DNA of 64,000 bases from Corbicula japonica (lineage: Eukaryota > Mollusca > Bivalvia > Venerida > Cyrenidae), in NCBI GenBank assembly GCA_038501625.1, contig JAZAYU010000012.1, positions 9,734,001 to 9,798,000 of the forward strand, written 5' to 3'. Shown here piece after piece: positions 24,401 through 39,400 of the stretch. The notes below the pieces were generated by a model. It saw only the letters and a program-made list of their open reading frames with translations. It searched no databases and was not told the DNA's origin. Each line of letters opens with the position of its first letter. The stretch's first letter is position 1. Position numbers and translations under genes: made by a program.

Positions 24401-27400
24401 AAACCACCATGGCAAGGTATAGGAACTGTAACCTTTAAACAAATCTCAAATTTAGATAACATTGTAAAAGTGTGTCAGTATGGTTAAAACAGCAACACAA
24501 ACTACTTTTTACAAGCATTTATGAAATGTTTAATTGAAACAGTGCTAGTACATAACACGAATTGCTGTTGACCTTTTAAACATAACGAACAAATGTTAAC
24601 CTGATAAATAATAAAATTTTAGTACGACACATAGAAAACATGCAGCACGATAAACGGTGTGTTTTACATGCAACCACCCGTTTTAAACAACCAGTTTGAA
24701 TATGTCCTAAACTGACATTTTGTTCTAATTTTTACCTGCCTTAAACAGCCACCAGTGTTAAGCAGCCACATTTTGTGACTCTCTTGGGTGGCTGCTTAAT
24801 ACAGGTTTGATTGTATTTCAAAACGCGTTTCAATATCCAACATTACTAAAATAAAAAAATAAAAACAACACTTATTTCAATTTAAAAAGTGCAACACAAC
24901 GAAGATCGCGGATGAAACGATAAATTGTTAACTTAAAACTGTTCAAAAGTATCAATGAACGTACTGTTGCAGTCCACACCGACGTCTTCATAATGACCAC
25001 AGGTATAGCCTACATCCCAACCATTGTGACCGCAATTTTGAATATCATACTCGTAACCGGTGCATGTTAGGTAGCCTAACCATATAGGTCCTCCGCCCTG
25101 TCCAAAATGTGCTCTTCCATACGCTTTACTGTAGCTGTAAATAGTTTTATTTGCTATTTAATAAAAATAATGGATACAATCGCTCTTTATATTCACTTCT
25201 ATTTGAGGTCATCGTATGCTTTTTTCTGAGGTGTTTTATATTTCTGTTTCGGTGCTCGTGATATGTTTACTCCTAACCATTGTTAAGCATGGTCGGATAA
25301 TGAAGTTTGGACATAAATCTTCTTAATACACCTGTATTGCTACCATGAACGTTGGTTTCTGACTCAAATTTTATTTTTAAGATGGCCATCTCTGCCTTAT
25401 GACTATATGTTTTTTATCTTACTGTTTAAATGTATTTTTTTTTTAAATATTTTAGCTTATCCCTTGATGTTAAAGATAATGGTGTTTAAGTTGAAAACGA
25501 CCGCGAACGGCGACAAAAACATCAACAATGAAGGCAAGTGGTGCCAATGAAATCAAGCGGCAAAATGGCGACAGAGTTCAATCGCTTTTCATTATAATTG
25601 TTTTAAGGAAAAAATTAAATGAAGGACCTTAGGGAGATTCAACCATCATTCGCTTTGGGAAATAAAAATATTTTCCAGATATTACTCGTTATAAAGACGT
25701 TACAAATGATGGTGTTATTTCGCTGTAATAAAGAATTTTAAGAAATCTTAATTTAAGAGGATACGCATGTATGAAATTTTTTTTTCTAATCGGTCACTTT
25801 ATTTAAGAGACCTCTATTCAAAATATATTTTTAAAATAGTTTTACAGTGTATTCTAATTAATTCTTTACGTCTTTGAAACATATCTATAAAATATAAACT
25901 TATATGTGGTTATTCTTTAATCAAGAAATCACATAAATAATTAAATTTTGAAAATAAAAACGTGTTGTTATTGAACTTTTTTGGCAATGTAAATTGCATG
26001 AATACAAATACTTTTTTGGTATTGGACATTAACTAATCGTTTAAATCCATTTTTGTTTCTGAATGTTTATTTTAAAATCAAATAAAATTTAAAACGTAAA
26101 GGTCGTAGGAAATTGTGTTGCAGGCTCAAATATAATGTAATATCATATTAAAGTTATTTAAGACTGGAATTGTTGCTTTCAACCCTGTGCTATTGTTTGC
26201 AAATTTGAAAATTATTTATTTTTCATCAATGCGAGAAATAGACAAATGATATTGCCTTTACCTGGGAGCGAACCCGCAGCGTCAAGTCGATAGCGCCTAG
26301 CCTGGCAATTTCAAAATATCTTGAATTAGAAAATTCGTTCGGTGTACAAATCTTGAGACCAAGTGTAGTGAATTCGTTATTTAATAAACTAAATACACAA
26401 ATTAGCGTAAAATACATAAATGTTTACCTATCTCCTCTGTAGATTCCCAGCATCTTGCATATGACCCTTGCATCATAATCATCAAACGAACGGTCACATA
26501 TAGTACCCCACTGTCCATTGTGAAACACCTCAACACGACCGGAATAACTCGAAGGTCCATTTACCAATCGAATAGGTGTATGAGCTAATGCAAATAAAAC
26601 ACTATTACCCTCTCAGTTTTATGGCTGATGAAATAATATCTATTTTTAAAGTTAACAAAAATGTGTGTGCTAAGAAACACAGATTATACATGCTTGCAAA
26701 AAGTTGAAGTGTAGGGCTGTGGTTTTTAATTTATAACAGTGAGAAAACAATACGTACATTGTATTTATTTATTAGGAATGTCAATATTATCAGCCATATT
26801 AATACATGTATTTAAACTGTACATTTTGACCTTAAACAAAATCGTCAGCCAGAATTCATTCTTGGAAGAAAAAGTTTGGAAGAGAACTACATATCACTGG
26901 ACAGTTTAGAGCAACCTTATTTTACGCTCAAGATACTAACTGTAAAATAATAATAATTATAATAAATACGGTTTGGAAGAGAATTAGATATCAATGGTCA
27001 ATTTAGAGCAACCTTATTTTACGCTAAAGATACTAAATGTAAAATAATTATAATAAAGTAATTACTCTAAATAATATTAAGATTGCAAAGATACAAATAA
27101 TACAATTAAAGATTTTAAGAATTATGATACTGTTTGTGAGAGTATTGTTTTTTTTCGACTGACCCAGTACTTTTGACAGGGAATATTGATTGTATTACCC
27201 TGAAAATTACCTTTCTTGCTGGAAATATATTGTACAGTCACTTAACTCTAACCCCTTATCAAATGGTACCAGTTTTGATTGCCAACCTTTTAAAATATGC
27301 CATGTTATCTACAGTTTATATTGCGGAGGCTATTAATAGGTCTTAGACATTGAATGTAGTTAATTACCTCGAGTTGTCGAACTCGCCGCAGTCCTGATCG

Positions 27401-30400
27401 TAGGCCTACTGATTGTAGTTGTTGAAGGCGTCGAAGCTATCGTAGATAACATTGGCAATAACAAATGTATTACACCTCTATTTAACATGCAAACAGGCTC
27501 AAATATCATAAAATTCAAATTCAGTTTATATTATTAGGAAAAAAAAGAAAAAGTTAAAAATCCAAACACGTAGAAGACCAATTCCCTTCTTTACTTTATA
27601 AGTATAAGTATTAACTTGTTAAATACCGTCGTAATTGTTTTCAATGTATGTATATTTTTGGTCAAATTGCGAATGGCCTTTTCGATAATGTATAGTTTTA
27701 TTGTTCCATATTTTCATTTCAACATAAAAGCTTCTTAACAATGTATGTCTACATCTTATTATAAGCTTTTTGTTTTATTTTTGGAAGTGTCTTACGTGTA
27801 TGTTCTTTAACGGATATATTTTAAAATGTCTCTGTGCAACATCTGATTGTCTCTTATTATTGGTAAAAATTGTTTCGTCTCGAAACTTTTCGTACCTCCC
27901 GATAAAATTATAAGCTGGTCACTTAAATATCGTTATCTAATTGTAGCAATACAGTTAAAAAAAAATTATGTTTTGTATTTTGTTTTTAATGTAAATGTTT
28001 TGCTAATTCTTTTTTGAGACATGATTTTAATACGTATGAGGGTAAGTTCTGTACATACGATTTAACCTTTCGTTTGCATTATGTTTGTGTAGTCGTATAT
28101 TTCAATTTTGTATTTAATTGTAATTCCGCTGTTTTTCTTCTTGTTTTGCTCGAACAATCGCTTAATGAGTTAAATACGTATGCATATAATTTCTGTAAGC
28201 ATGGTTAAACGTTACTCTTATTTAAAACAAAATTATGTGCTCTTCATATTTGGAGAAAGCGAATATATATAATTAGAAAATCAAGTAAATTAGCATACTG
28301 CAGTTTACACTAGCGTCTTCAGAATGCCCACAATTATGGTTGAACCATCCACCAGAACCGCACGAAGCAATGTTTGACTCGTAACCATTACAGCTGAGAT
28401 CATCTAAGATGATACAGCCACTTCCCTGTCCATAACGGGCGTCACTATAAGCCGTCCCATAACTAAAATATATAATATAACATAACGTTTATTATTTATT
28501 ACATTGTATATCATTTAGATTTACTTACTGAAAACCGAAAAAGTTTTAGACAAATGTACCACAGCTTTACATATTTAAATTTCTAACCCTGATGTTTATT
28601 TATTACATCATCTAGACTTACTTAAAATCGAAAAAATTCGAAACAGATGTACTACTACTACACATTTATATGTATTTATTACAAGGTTTGTAACAGTTAA
28701 TTATTAAAATGGCAACCACATTATGTAATGGTACTGAAAAAGTGGATTAGGACATTACAAAGGTTTGAAAGGTATAACAATTGGTAATTAAATACACAAG
28801 AGCTCTATACAGTGGTAGAAAGATTTTGTTGCTTTCGTACATTGTAAAGATATATAAAACTTTTTTTAAAATAAAAACAACACACATACAAATTGATATA
28901 AAACAAATTATACAATTCCTAGATAAATAAACGAAAATACCACTAGAAACTCGTCGAACACGACAGATTCTTGTTTGACAATATTGCAAGTTCAGAATGG
29001 TTGAAATATAACTAGAATGTGTCCTCGGAAACTGATGCCCCCACTGCTGCAACATAATTTTTAATAACAAAGGTCCATAACTCTTGTAAAAATGGTCTCA
29101 GGAAAAATCCTTTCTTTACAATCATCTACACATCCTGCTTGATTATCTATGCAAATGAAAGAAATCCGACTTATAGTTTAGGAGGAGTTGATGTAACAAG
29201 ATTTGGGGATGTACAGAAAAACAGACGGACTGACAAGTGCAACTCAATATGCCTTCCACTTTGTGTGGGAATATAAACTCAGTAAAGCATCTATATCATC
29301 GAGTTGAGCGTAACACTGTACAAAGAAGTTCGAAGAACAAAAAATTAAAATCGAATATTTTCCCATTCGTCAAAAATTTAATTTTGAAGTTTTACCACTT
29401 TAAAGGAGACACGGGGCAATTATTTAGTAAATATGTTGACCTGCAATGATGCAGTTATTATTAATAAATGAAAAAGAAATCTTGAATTAAAAAATATACT
29501 AAAAGAAATTAGATACGCAACTTCTTTAAACACAAAATTTATTTCGTGATTAAAGAAGTTGAGTTTTTAATTTCTTTTACTCTGTTATTTGTACTTGAAG
29601 AAATTAGAAACGCAACTTCTTTTAACATGAAATGTATTTCTTGTTAAAAGAAGTTGCGTTTCTAATTTCTTTAAGAATATGATGTGATAAACTAAAAACT
29701 GCTCTCCCCACACTGACCTGTACCCTAGCATTTTGCAAATGACTTGAGCATCCCTATCATCGAAGCCATCATCGCACACAGTTCCCCAAACACCACCATG
29801 ATAAACTTCTACACGTCCATAACTATAGCCATTCCCGCCTGCTAGCCGCACTGTGGTGTATGAGGCTTAAATAGAGTGAATCTGTGTTTGTCTAAATAAA
29901 TTCTTAAAATTTTAATTAGCAAATCTACGTTGAATAAAATAATGATTGTCGTTAAAAATAACGCTCAGTTATATGCATAACATGATGGAATCTTTATATG
30001 TCTTCGTGTAGTTCGAAAATAATCCATTTCTATCTGCCGATGCCCAAATACTTTTGTTTGTATTTTAAATGCGCCTAATCTGATTGTTGTACAACTGTAT
30101 TCTGAAAGACAAAAATAGATAAACAGAAGACTTAGAAAACAACTACAAAAGACAAATAGGAGAATACTGCAGGCTTGGTTTGAAAGAGCCAGTTCTCGGG
30201 TAGTATAGAACTGCTTATTATGGGTTGAGCGCTACTCAGTAATTACACGAGTGAAAAGAGCTTAACGACTTTCAAAAGAAGAAATTTAAAACAGTAATGA
30301 CTTAATGTAGGAAGACATTTTTCCGCCGCCGCATGGCACACGCTACGCTACTATGATATTGCCATAGATGAAAACGGAAATTTGAAAAAAACGAACACGA

Positions 30401-33400
30401 CACGAAAATACTGCGGCACGATTAGATTAATATCGTTTTACTTGAAAGGGACTGTGAGTGCCAAGTCCTTTATAATTTTAAAATTTAAAATCATTCAGTA
30501 AAATAGTGTTCTTTTATAAAATCTCCTAAATTATCTACACAGTCATAACGAACAAAAAAATCAGACAAAACTACCTGTTGAAACCCAACTTGATGAAGAA
30601 CAGTGCGTATCAGTTGATGTAAGTGGTTGTGTAAAAGGTGCTGAAGTTGGACTAACGTCTGAAAAGAAAAACACAAAAATACCTTTCGTATGATCTTACT
30701 AGTTAATCCTGTTTTTCACTCGCGAGTCAATGAAATGTCACCACATGTAGCTCACGCATGCGCTAATTTGGTAATATTTACATGAAGGTAATGATTGTAA
30801 TTGGGTATTGTTTAGGTAGTACCTCATGTCTACTTTTAATTTTGTTCGATACGTGGTACATTGCTTGATTCTGGGTACATGTTCTTGGAGAATTCGGACT
30901 GAGTAGTTAAGAAAAATGTCATCTGCAAAAAGTCTCACTTTAGCTTAGACGTCATCCTGAGATAGGTTGAAAGACCAACTGACAAAGACTAATCAGTATC
31001 AGTCGTCAGGTAAACACATTATCTATTTAAGAAAAGAAACGCTGATGCATTAGCAATAAATATGCAAAAAAGTGAAGTATGCATATCAGGAATTGCCACA
31101 TCCAGCAGACTCAGCCTCCCAAACAGCCAAAAGTAGAGAAGTCAAGAGAGCATGGTTATACAATAATCAGTTTCAAAAATATACGCCACAAACAATTAAA
31201 GTGAGAACCCTAGGGGTTACTACCTTGGAACGGTCAGTGGCAAAACAATTTGCCACTGCGGGCTTAAACCAGCAAGATAAACATTGAACACAGACCTTAT
31301 CAAAAGCCTTGCCAATACTATGCGAGTATATTTCTTTATATACATAACGCGTAAAACATGAGGCGTTGCGACTCGTTGCAGCGATTTATTTATACCCATA
31401 TTTGAACTCAAAAAGTTAAGATCAGTGATTTGTTTTGCCACTGACCTTTCCAAGAAAATAACTCGCCCGGTATTTGTTAGAGATGTCATATTTCAAATTA
31501 TTCAATAAAAATATATTAAACTATGCTCTCTATTCCTCTCCTACGTTTTTGCAGTGTGGAGGGGGGCTGTTTTTGTCTTAGTGTGGCTATTCCTGATATG
31601 TACTTTTCACTTTTAACATCATATTTTGCTGAAACTCTTGAAAAATATTAACATATATACATTTTAGCATAGTAGCGACTACATTAAAAGACATATTTTA
31701 AAATATATTTTTGTTACAACATGACCTTGCTCAAGGGCAAATTAATACAAGATGCAAATTTACATTAAATTATTATTTACATTATTTACATTACATTATA
31801 ATGATTATCACCATTTTATTTATATCATTGCTTCTTACAGAAAAATCGAACTCTGATAATTTTAATATTTCTGTTTGAACTTTTCCATTTCTTTTGTAAA
31901 GGTTAATCAATTTTGAATGAATAATAAATTTGATACATGACACCATCTTTTCGAGTTAGCGCGTTTCGAGTTATCGCAACTCCACTGTATATAGTGTCAT
32001 AAATTTATAATGAGTTTCTTTTTTCCGCAAAATCGTCTGATGCATTAAATTTGTTTACATGCTTATAAAACTTTCAAAATAATGTAACCTAAGGAAGATG
32101 AACATACTGTAGCAGTATACACTGGCATCATTATAATGGCTACAGTTATGGTTAAACCATCCGTTGGAACCGCATGACGCAATGTTTGACTCGTAACCGA
32201 AACAGTGGAGATTGTCTAAACTAATGCATCCGCTTCCTTGCCCGTAATAGGCGTTACGATAGGCAGTCCCTGAGCTATAATATAAGAAAATACTTGTCTA
32301 AAACTATTGGATATTAAATATCAATAATGCTATTAGACTCGACTTTTATTATGCAATACAAAAGCAAACTTAACAAGTACAGAAATTTTAAACAGATATA
32401 CGAGGGTTGTCCCAATTAATCGTGGACTGGATCTGTTGTATAAAAAGTAGATATTTCACAGGTTTCCAATTTTGTAGAATATTATATACACATATGTTGG
32501 GTTTACATGCAAAACTTCAGGGCAATATACCTAAGTATAACATTTCTATACTATATCTCGTAATTAACTATTTAGCACACACTATAACAAAACAAGTTAA
32601 TCATGTAAATTAATTTGACAGGACTATTAACAGCCATATAAAACAATAACTGTAACCTCAGTAAATCATATAAATCTGCCATTGGTACAATTTAGACAAA
32701 GCTAGTTTTGAAGTTATAGAGAAGTTCAAACCGCACGGAAAGTGTCTTTTAACAGAACAATCACTTTAGAAGATAAAATACGTTGTTTTTTTTGTAATTT
32801 TGAAGAAATGGTATTGTCAGAAAATCAAAGATTAAAGAAAGATATTTAATAATTTCAACTTTTTGATGAGTTTTGAACATCAGCAGACTGAGTAGACATT
32901 TTGTTTCTAAGGATTTGAATTATGATAAAGCTTAATTAAATAACAGCTTGTGATATCTTAAGGAACAGAACAATAGAAGGGTTGATCTTCAACCCATATA
33001 TAACATTAAGTACAAAAGAATCAACGGGCTATTTTGACATTTGTGGTCGGAGATTAGATATGAAGATGGACAACGGAAAGTGGAGTAAAGTTAGGGATTT
33101 TCTCAAAGTGTTTACAGCATATTTATGTGAATTATTTAAACTGAGGCACCATAAAAGTATGACTCACTGTTGACGAATGATAATTGGGATAAAATAAAAT
33201 TTCAGTAGGTGTGATAGATGCAACAAGACACGAAATTTACAGGCCAAGAGAAGCCCAATGGCTGGTTTTTCTGGGCATAAAACTACTATTGCATTCACAG
33301 AAATTGCCATACACAACAGTGGACAGAGTTGACATGATGAAAGTGGATTTCTTAGTCCCCAGAATGATGCCCAGTAATTTATGCTAATGCAGCAAATCGG

Positions 33401-36400
33401 AGGCCAGTTGCCATTCCCCGGCAACTGCGGTTTGCCCTTGATAACATTTATCCCAACAAAACTCCGTTAACCTCACCATTTTTTGCTTCGCAATGTGTCG
33501 TGTATAAATTATTATTAATTTATCTGTACTGTAAGGAGTAATCCAAGACACCATATTTCAAAGATTGTGAGATTTGTTGCAAAGCGTGTATGCAGAAGAA
33601 AAGATGTTGTGTTGATTTTATGAAGTGTACACTTTAATCTTGATCTTAAAGAAGAAGCCGAATGTATAAATAACTGTCAATAAATATCACCGTACAAACT
33701 AATGTGTCAGATCATGAAAACAATATCTTTCTACACTTTGAACAGGCAAAATAAAACAATAATAAAGAAATATACATTCGATTAACACGTTTTACTAAAA
33801 AAAAATAACAATTGAACTTTAACATTACACGGAAAAGGTGAACGAGTAAAGATAAATTTAAAAAGCAAGCTCGTCCATGTAATATCCTTCCGGGTAATGA
33901 TACTGTTTTCTAGACAGACAACCATAACGTTGTACAACGTGAATAAATAAGGCTCCCCGAAGCCGGCATTTGTTAAATGTCGAAATCCCGTTGCGTAAAA
34001 ATTCATATGCTTTTTACATGTTTTAAACCCGGACCCTAAATCTTAGTAAAATTAAGAAAATGTCAGTTGAAAAGCCTAAGTTTGAATGAAGCATACACGT
34101 ATATCTTGGGGGTATGTGAAGTTAGTTAAGAATTTTAATCATGATTAGCCATCCTATGTAATATCGGTAAAAACCGCAATTCGACGTAAAACGGTCTACC
34201 ATAGTTTCGTTTAATTCCGAAAACTGTTATGTTTTTTGTGAAACCCATCTATAATTCGGTGTCTTCATCAGAGACTGTTACGGAAAATTCCGTTAATTAT
34301 TATTAATCTAATTATTATAACATTCATTAATTTTTATGCCATTTCAAAAATCTATTTTAAGTAATTGCAAGGTAGATTTATGTTTTTTCTGGAAGATAAT
34401 GGAAAATAGTGATCGACGATTCCGGGTTCTTCTAAGGGACCAACAAAGCAATGACTTTTCAATAAAAAAGAAATAAAACAACGGGTTTTGTTCGACACAT
34501 CGTGCCGGTTCTTGAAACGAAATTGTTTACACGTTTAGATACATTTCCATCGTCCTTCCTTAAATCAGGGTCGGCCTTTGAGAAGTCAAAATTTATTCCA
34601 CTTTTGTCGTGGACAGGATATCACAAAAGAGCCATTATACAGTCATAAACACATTTACACTTTGAGAAAACCCCCAATATTACTCCGTTGTCCACTGTCC
34701 ACGTTCATACTCCGATTTAGGTCACACAAGTCTAATTGCTACAATGTCGTTTTATAGAAAATCTGTCAAATATTGATTTTTATCTACAATGTATAAAGAC
34801 TTGTGAATTTGCCAATATATCATCTCAATTCGAGGGAAAGAAGGCATTTATTTCAGTAACGTTGACCAGAAACATATGGAGTTATCATGTAATTAGCCGG
34901 ACACAGGAATATTTCCTTCGTACAAAATCACTTGGGAGTTCAAAAATGTAAAAGATTCTGGTGTACACGAAAATGGTTTGTTGTTTTGCACACCCTTATG
35001 CTAGCGTAACAATTGCTAAATTTCGCCGGCCGAAGTTAGACATCGTCAGAATAGTGTTGGCTGCCGCCGGTCGATTTTTACACATCGCTGAGAGCAGTCA
35101 CATATAACTGCCAACAAAATGCCGCCTGTCGGTGGCAGTTGGTTTCAAAGGCTCGCGGGAAACGTGACTCTCAAAAATATCCGGCAAGTGGCAGTTAGGT
35201 GACAGGGCGGCGGCAGCTAGAATTAAACTGACACCGCCCTGCGACCTGGCGGGGGACAGCCCATTTACAACTGCCGCCGGCCGGCGGTTGAGCGATCTAG
35301 CTGCCACCGCTCTGCGCCCGCCCGATAATCTGACGGTGGCAGGCCGATTTTCGGTTGATATATAAATCATATCTTGTGGTCTTGATTTCTCATAGTTGTA
35401 TAAGTTGTAACATCTCTTAGTCGATCTGGTGCAATTAAGAACGCCATGGGAACTGTTATGTATGGTAATAGTCAATTAATTACACAGTTATTTCATATGT
35501 AATCTGGGAACAGTCAAAATGTTGGCCCGAGGTGGAGGGGATAGTGTTTTGAACTGTTGCCCTCGGCCGTCGGCCTCGGGCAACAGTTCAAAACACTATC
35601 CCCGACACCGAGGGACAACTGTTTGACTGTTCCTAAATCACATATGAAATAACTGTTTTATTACCTGATCAATTACTGTTTTAACAGTACTTACAGATAA
35701 AAAGGAACAAGAAAAAAATTTTGCAAATATGTTTTAATTAAATTTTTAATTTAACAATCTTGTAACTATGTCACACTGCCAACATTTTGTAGGTCAGTAG
35801 GTTTCATATTGTTTTTCTCTGTCATTTCATCAAAAAACTTAAGGAAACTGTCATTTTGCTGACAAAATTTTAATTTGTTTAAATATTTCACCACATTTTT
35901 ATGGAGAAATAATCATTGGAGTCAATGTGTTTCTTTACTGTTCCACATGACGTCATGATGTCATTGCACAAGAGGGAAACAGTCGAAACTATTAACCGGT
36001 TAACAGTTCGCAAACATGGACTTTTTTAGAATTTCAGAAAACAGTCAAAACTACCAAATTACATTTATATAAGGTATCAGGTAATAATATAAACTAATGT
36101 CTGGTAGTCTGAAATCGGCAGATCGCAGTCCTGCCACCTACCGACATTGACTGCCGCCTCCCAGCCTCCGCGCTGCCACCGGCCGATATTTTGAAATCGG
36201 ACGGTGGCATGTCGGTGGCAGGCCGGGTGCTGGAGAGTGGCAGTTAGTTTCTAGCAGTCACCGGCCGATTTTCGTAGACTCTTGAGGTCTCGATCGCGGA
36301 GGAAAAATCGCCCTGCGCTCCGCCTGCCACTTCACTGCCACCACGCGAACAAAAAATGCGCCCGCCCTTCCACCTGCCAATTTGCAAAAATAGAAAAAAT

Positions 36401-39400
36401 CGCCACGAAGTCGCCAGAAATTTAACTTTTTCTTAAAATCTCAGCTGCTTAAATGCCGACTGACGCCGGCCGATCGTAACTGCCGCAGTCCTGCCACCGG
36501 CCGATATTTAGTGAAAACTGGCATTTACAACATCGGCCCGCGGCATTTAGTGATTTGTGACGACAGTTTTAACTGTCTAATGCTCGTATGACGGATTGGT
36601 ATAATAAAATCATAATCATATCACGTTTGGAGGCAGAAACAAGGTCTCACATGTGACATACATTTTAGAAAAAAACTTCAGTACATAGAAATTGAAAATA
36701 GTTTCGTTGATGTTTGGCTACAAAACAACGACAACATTTGAGAATGTGATTTACTCCCAGATCGCGCGACGAAATGACGTCACCAACTAACGTCACACAC
36801 CACGTGTCAAATAGTACGGCTTTCGAAGCGAAATATGCAAAATTTTGTGGTTTAAATAACGATTAACTGATTCCAGATTAATATGAACTAAGGCACTGCC
36901 TCTTATCGAGCTCTAGCTTTAATAATCTCGGATAATGATTTATAATGCCATGTAGGCTATTTGGCCAAAATATTAAAAAAGAAGTTGTGTCTAACAACCT
37001 GTGTTAGCCTACTCACGCATGATATAATTAATAATATGTGATTTTTGGAAAGAATTAAAGTCTGCATCAACTTTCTCTAAATTCAACTGCACAACTGGCA
37101 ATCTGACTTTAGTAATTACTAAACATTTGGGTTTTCAATGTGTAAAAAACAAAGGCTTCTTGCTTAAATTTTACAACCCAAATGTTTTCCATTACCTCAA
37201 TTAACGCAATATTGAGTATTGATAAATTATTCATTGATACATGTAATTTCTAATAATTATGTCACATTGTGCATGAAATTTAATATATTATTGACTGAAA
37301 AATATATTTTACTTTTTAGAATGTTACCTTGATTACACTTGAATTTGTAACTTGCAATTGCACAAAATTGTGGCATGCTATTCAAAAATATATATGCATG
37401 TATATGCATTAAGTTATAATCTAGACCTAAAAATACTGTTTTTATATACATCACATTAACACCACATTGAGACTTCAATATGTAGTGTGATACGACATCT
37501 AGATTTTGGGGCATATTTGTGCAAAGTCATTTGAAATTACCGGTATCTGTAGGAATGACAATGCCAGAGGAATTTTCAGTTATTAACAACAGTGATCTTG
37601 AAGCTATAGATGCTGTGTGAAAAGTATTGTGACAATATGTTACATATTTGAGCCAAGTTACTTGAATTTGCATGATAGAGTTACTCATTTAAGTTGAAAA
37701 ATAGTTCAGCTATTGGGCCAAAATAGATGAAACTAGAGCTATCACTGAAGGATTAATACCCCCGCACTACTGCTTTGTCAGAGTATACAGAAATAATGTT
37801 TGCATCTTTCATGGGTGAAAGTTGAAAAAAATTGAAATCCTGAAAATTTGCTGGGGGTCCAGGGGGCCGCCAGGGCCCCCGGGTAGGTCCAGGGCAAAGC
37901 CCTGGTGGGTGGACAAGGGGGTCGAAGCCCCCCGAAGCTTCTGGAAGATAGCAATTTATATACCATTGGGAAGCCATTTCTTAAGTGCCTTTGAGCTTTT
38001 TTGAAACACAAAACACAAAATTAAGACATCTGGAGGCATGGGTTTATCATTTATTGTCATTTATTTTAATCAACTATGCCTCTCAATTCAGTGAAAATTC
38101 TCCATAAACAAAAATTATAGAACTTCATGAATATTTTTAATAATTATGAAATTGACGGTAGTTGTTTATTTCTGCTCTTGTTGTTGTGTTTTTTTAAATA
38201 ATAAATATCTCCAATTCAAAGTATGTACATAAATATTGCGCGTTTCTGATGTAGACCTACTTTCATTTTGTGTATTCCGAGATTAAATTTTCTCGCGGCA
38301 TTACGATTTAAGAAAACCAAACGTAGGACTATATCCGCCTACCCATACAAGGCCATTTCAGTTGCATGATAATTACATACATTTTACTTACTACGCTGTC
38401 TCTGCGTAAGAAAAAACAACAACCGAGCATCTTCTGAGTCTGTTGATACGCACACAGTTACACGACCTTCACCCGGGCACATGTTGTTATTCTTCCGAGA
38501 GGGATAAGAATAATGACGTCATTTGGTGAGCTAATGCTAACGCCACGTGCGTGTAAAGCAAAAGTTGTGTTTAAAAATAACGACTTGTGTTTTCACCGGA
38601 TGTAAACGAAACTGTAAAAGTAGTTGACGTCACAACGTTTTGTTGAATCGTGCTCCCCTTCTAAAAATAATGGACTGATCCAAATGAAAAAAAAAATGTC
38701 ATGCAAATCTACTCACAAACGTATGTTAAAAATTTGAAAACTGGAGAAGTAGTTTGCGTCATACGATTTTGTTAAATAATGCTCCCCTCCAACAAATAAT
38801 GGACTTATCCATAAAAAATATGTCACTTACTTGCGCACTTCATGCAGAACATATGATTTCAGTCAATATCTTAAAATATGTCACTTACTTGCGCACTTCA
38901 TGCAGAACATATAATTTTAGTTTCAAGTCGATATCTTGAAAACTGTAGAAGTTTGCATAACGCGATTTTGTTAAATCATGTCCCCTGCAAAAAATATAAT
39001 GGATTGATCCACACGAAAAATATGTCACGCACATCTACACTTCATGCTGAACATATGTATAAAGTTTCAAGTCAATATCTTAAAAACTGTAGAAGGAGTT
39101 CGCGTCACAAGATTTTGTTGAATCGTGCTCCCCTCCGAAAAATAATGGACTGATCCACATGAGAAAAAAATAGTTTGCGCAAATGTAGTCACGAACATAT
39201 GTTTAAAGTTTCAAGTTGATATCTTGAAACTGTTGACGTAGTTAGTGTAGACGTTTGCATAACGTGATTTTGTTAAATCATTTCCCCTGCAAAAAATAAT
39301 GGACTGATCCACACGAAAAATATGTCACGCACATCTACACTTCATGCCGAACATATGTTTAAGTTTCAAGTCAAAATCTTAAAAACTGTAGAAGTAGTTC

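Noticed and set aside
35098..35475. A 125-codon open frame on the minus strand
   Set aside because: Lies across the CG-rich dispersed repeat; openness follows from base composition.
37753..38011. Pro/Gly-rich open frames on both strands
   Set aside because: Caused by the GC-rich hairpin block of a repeat element.
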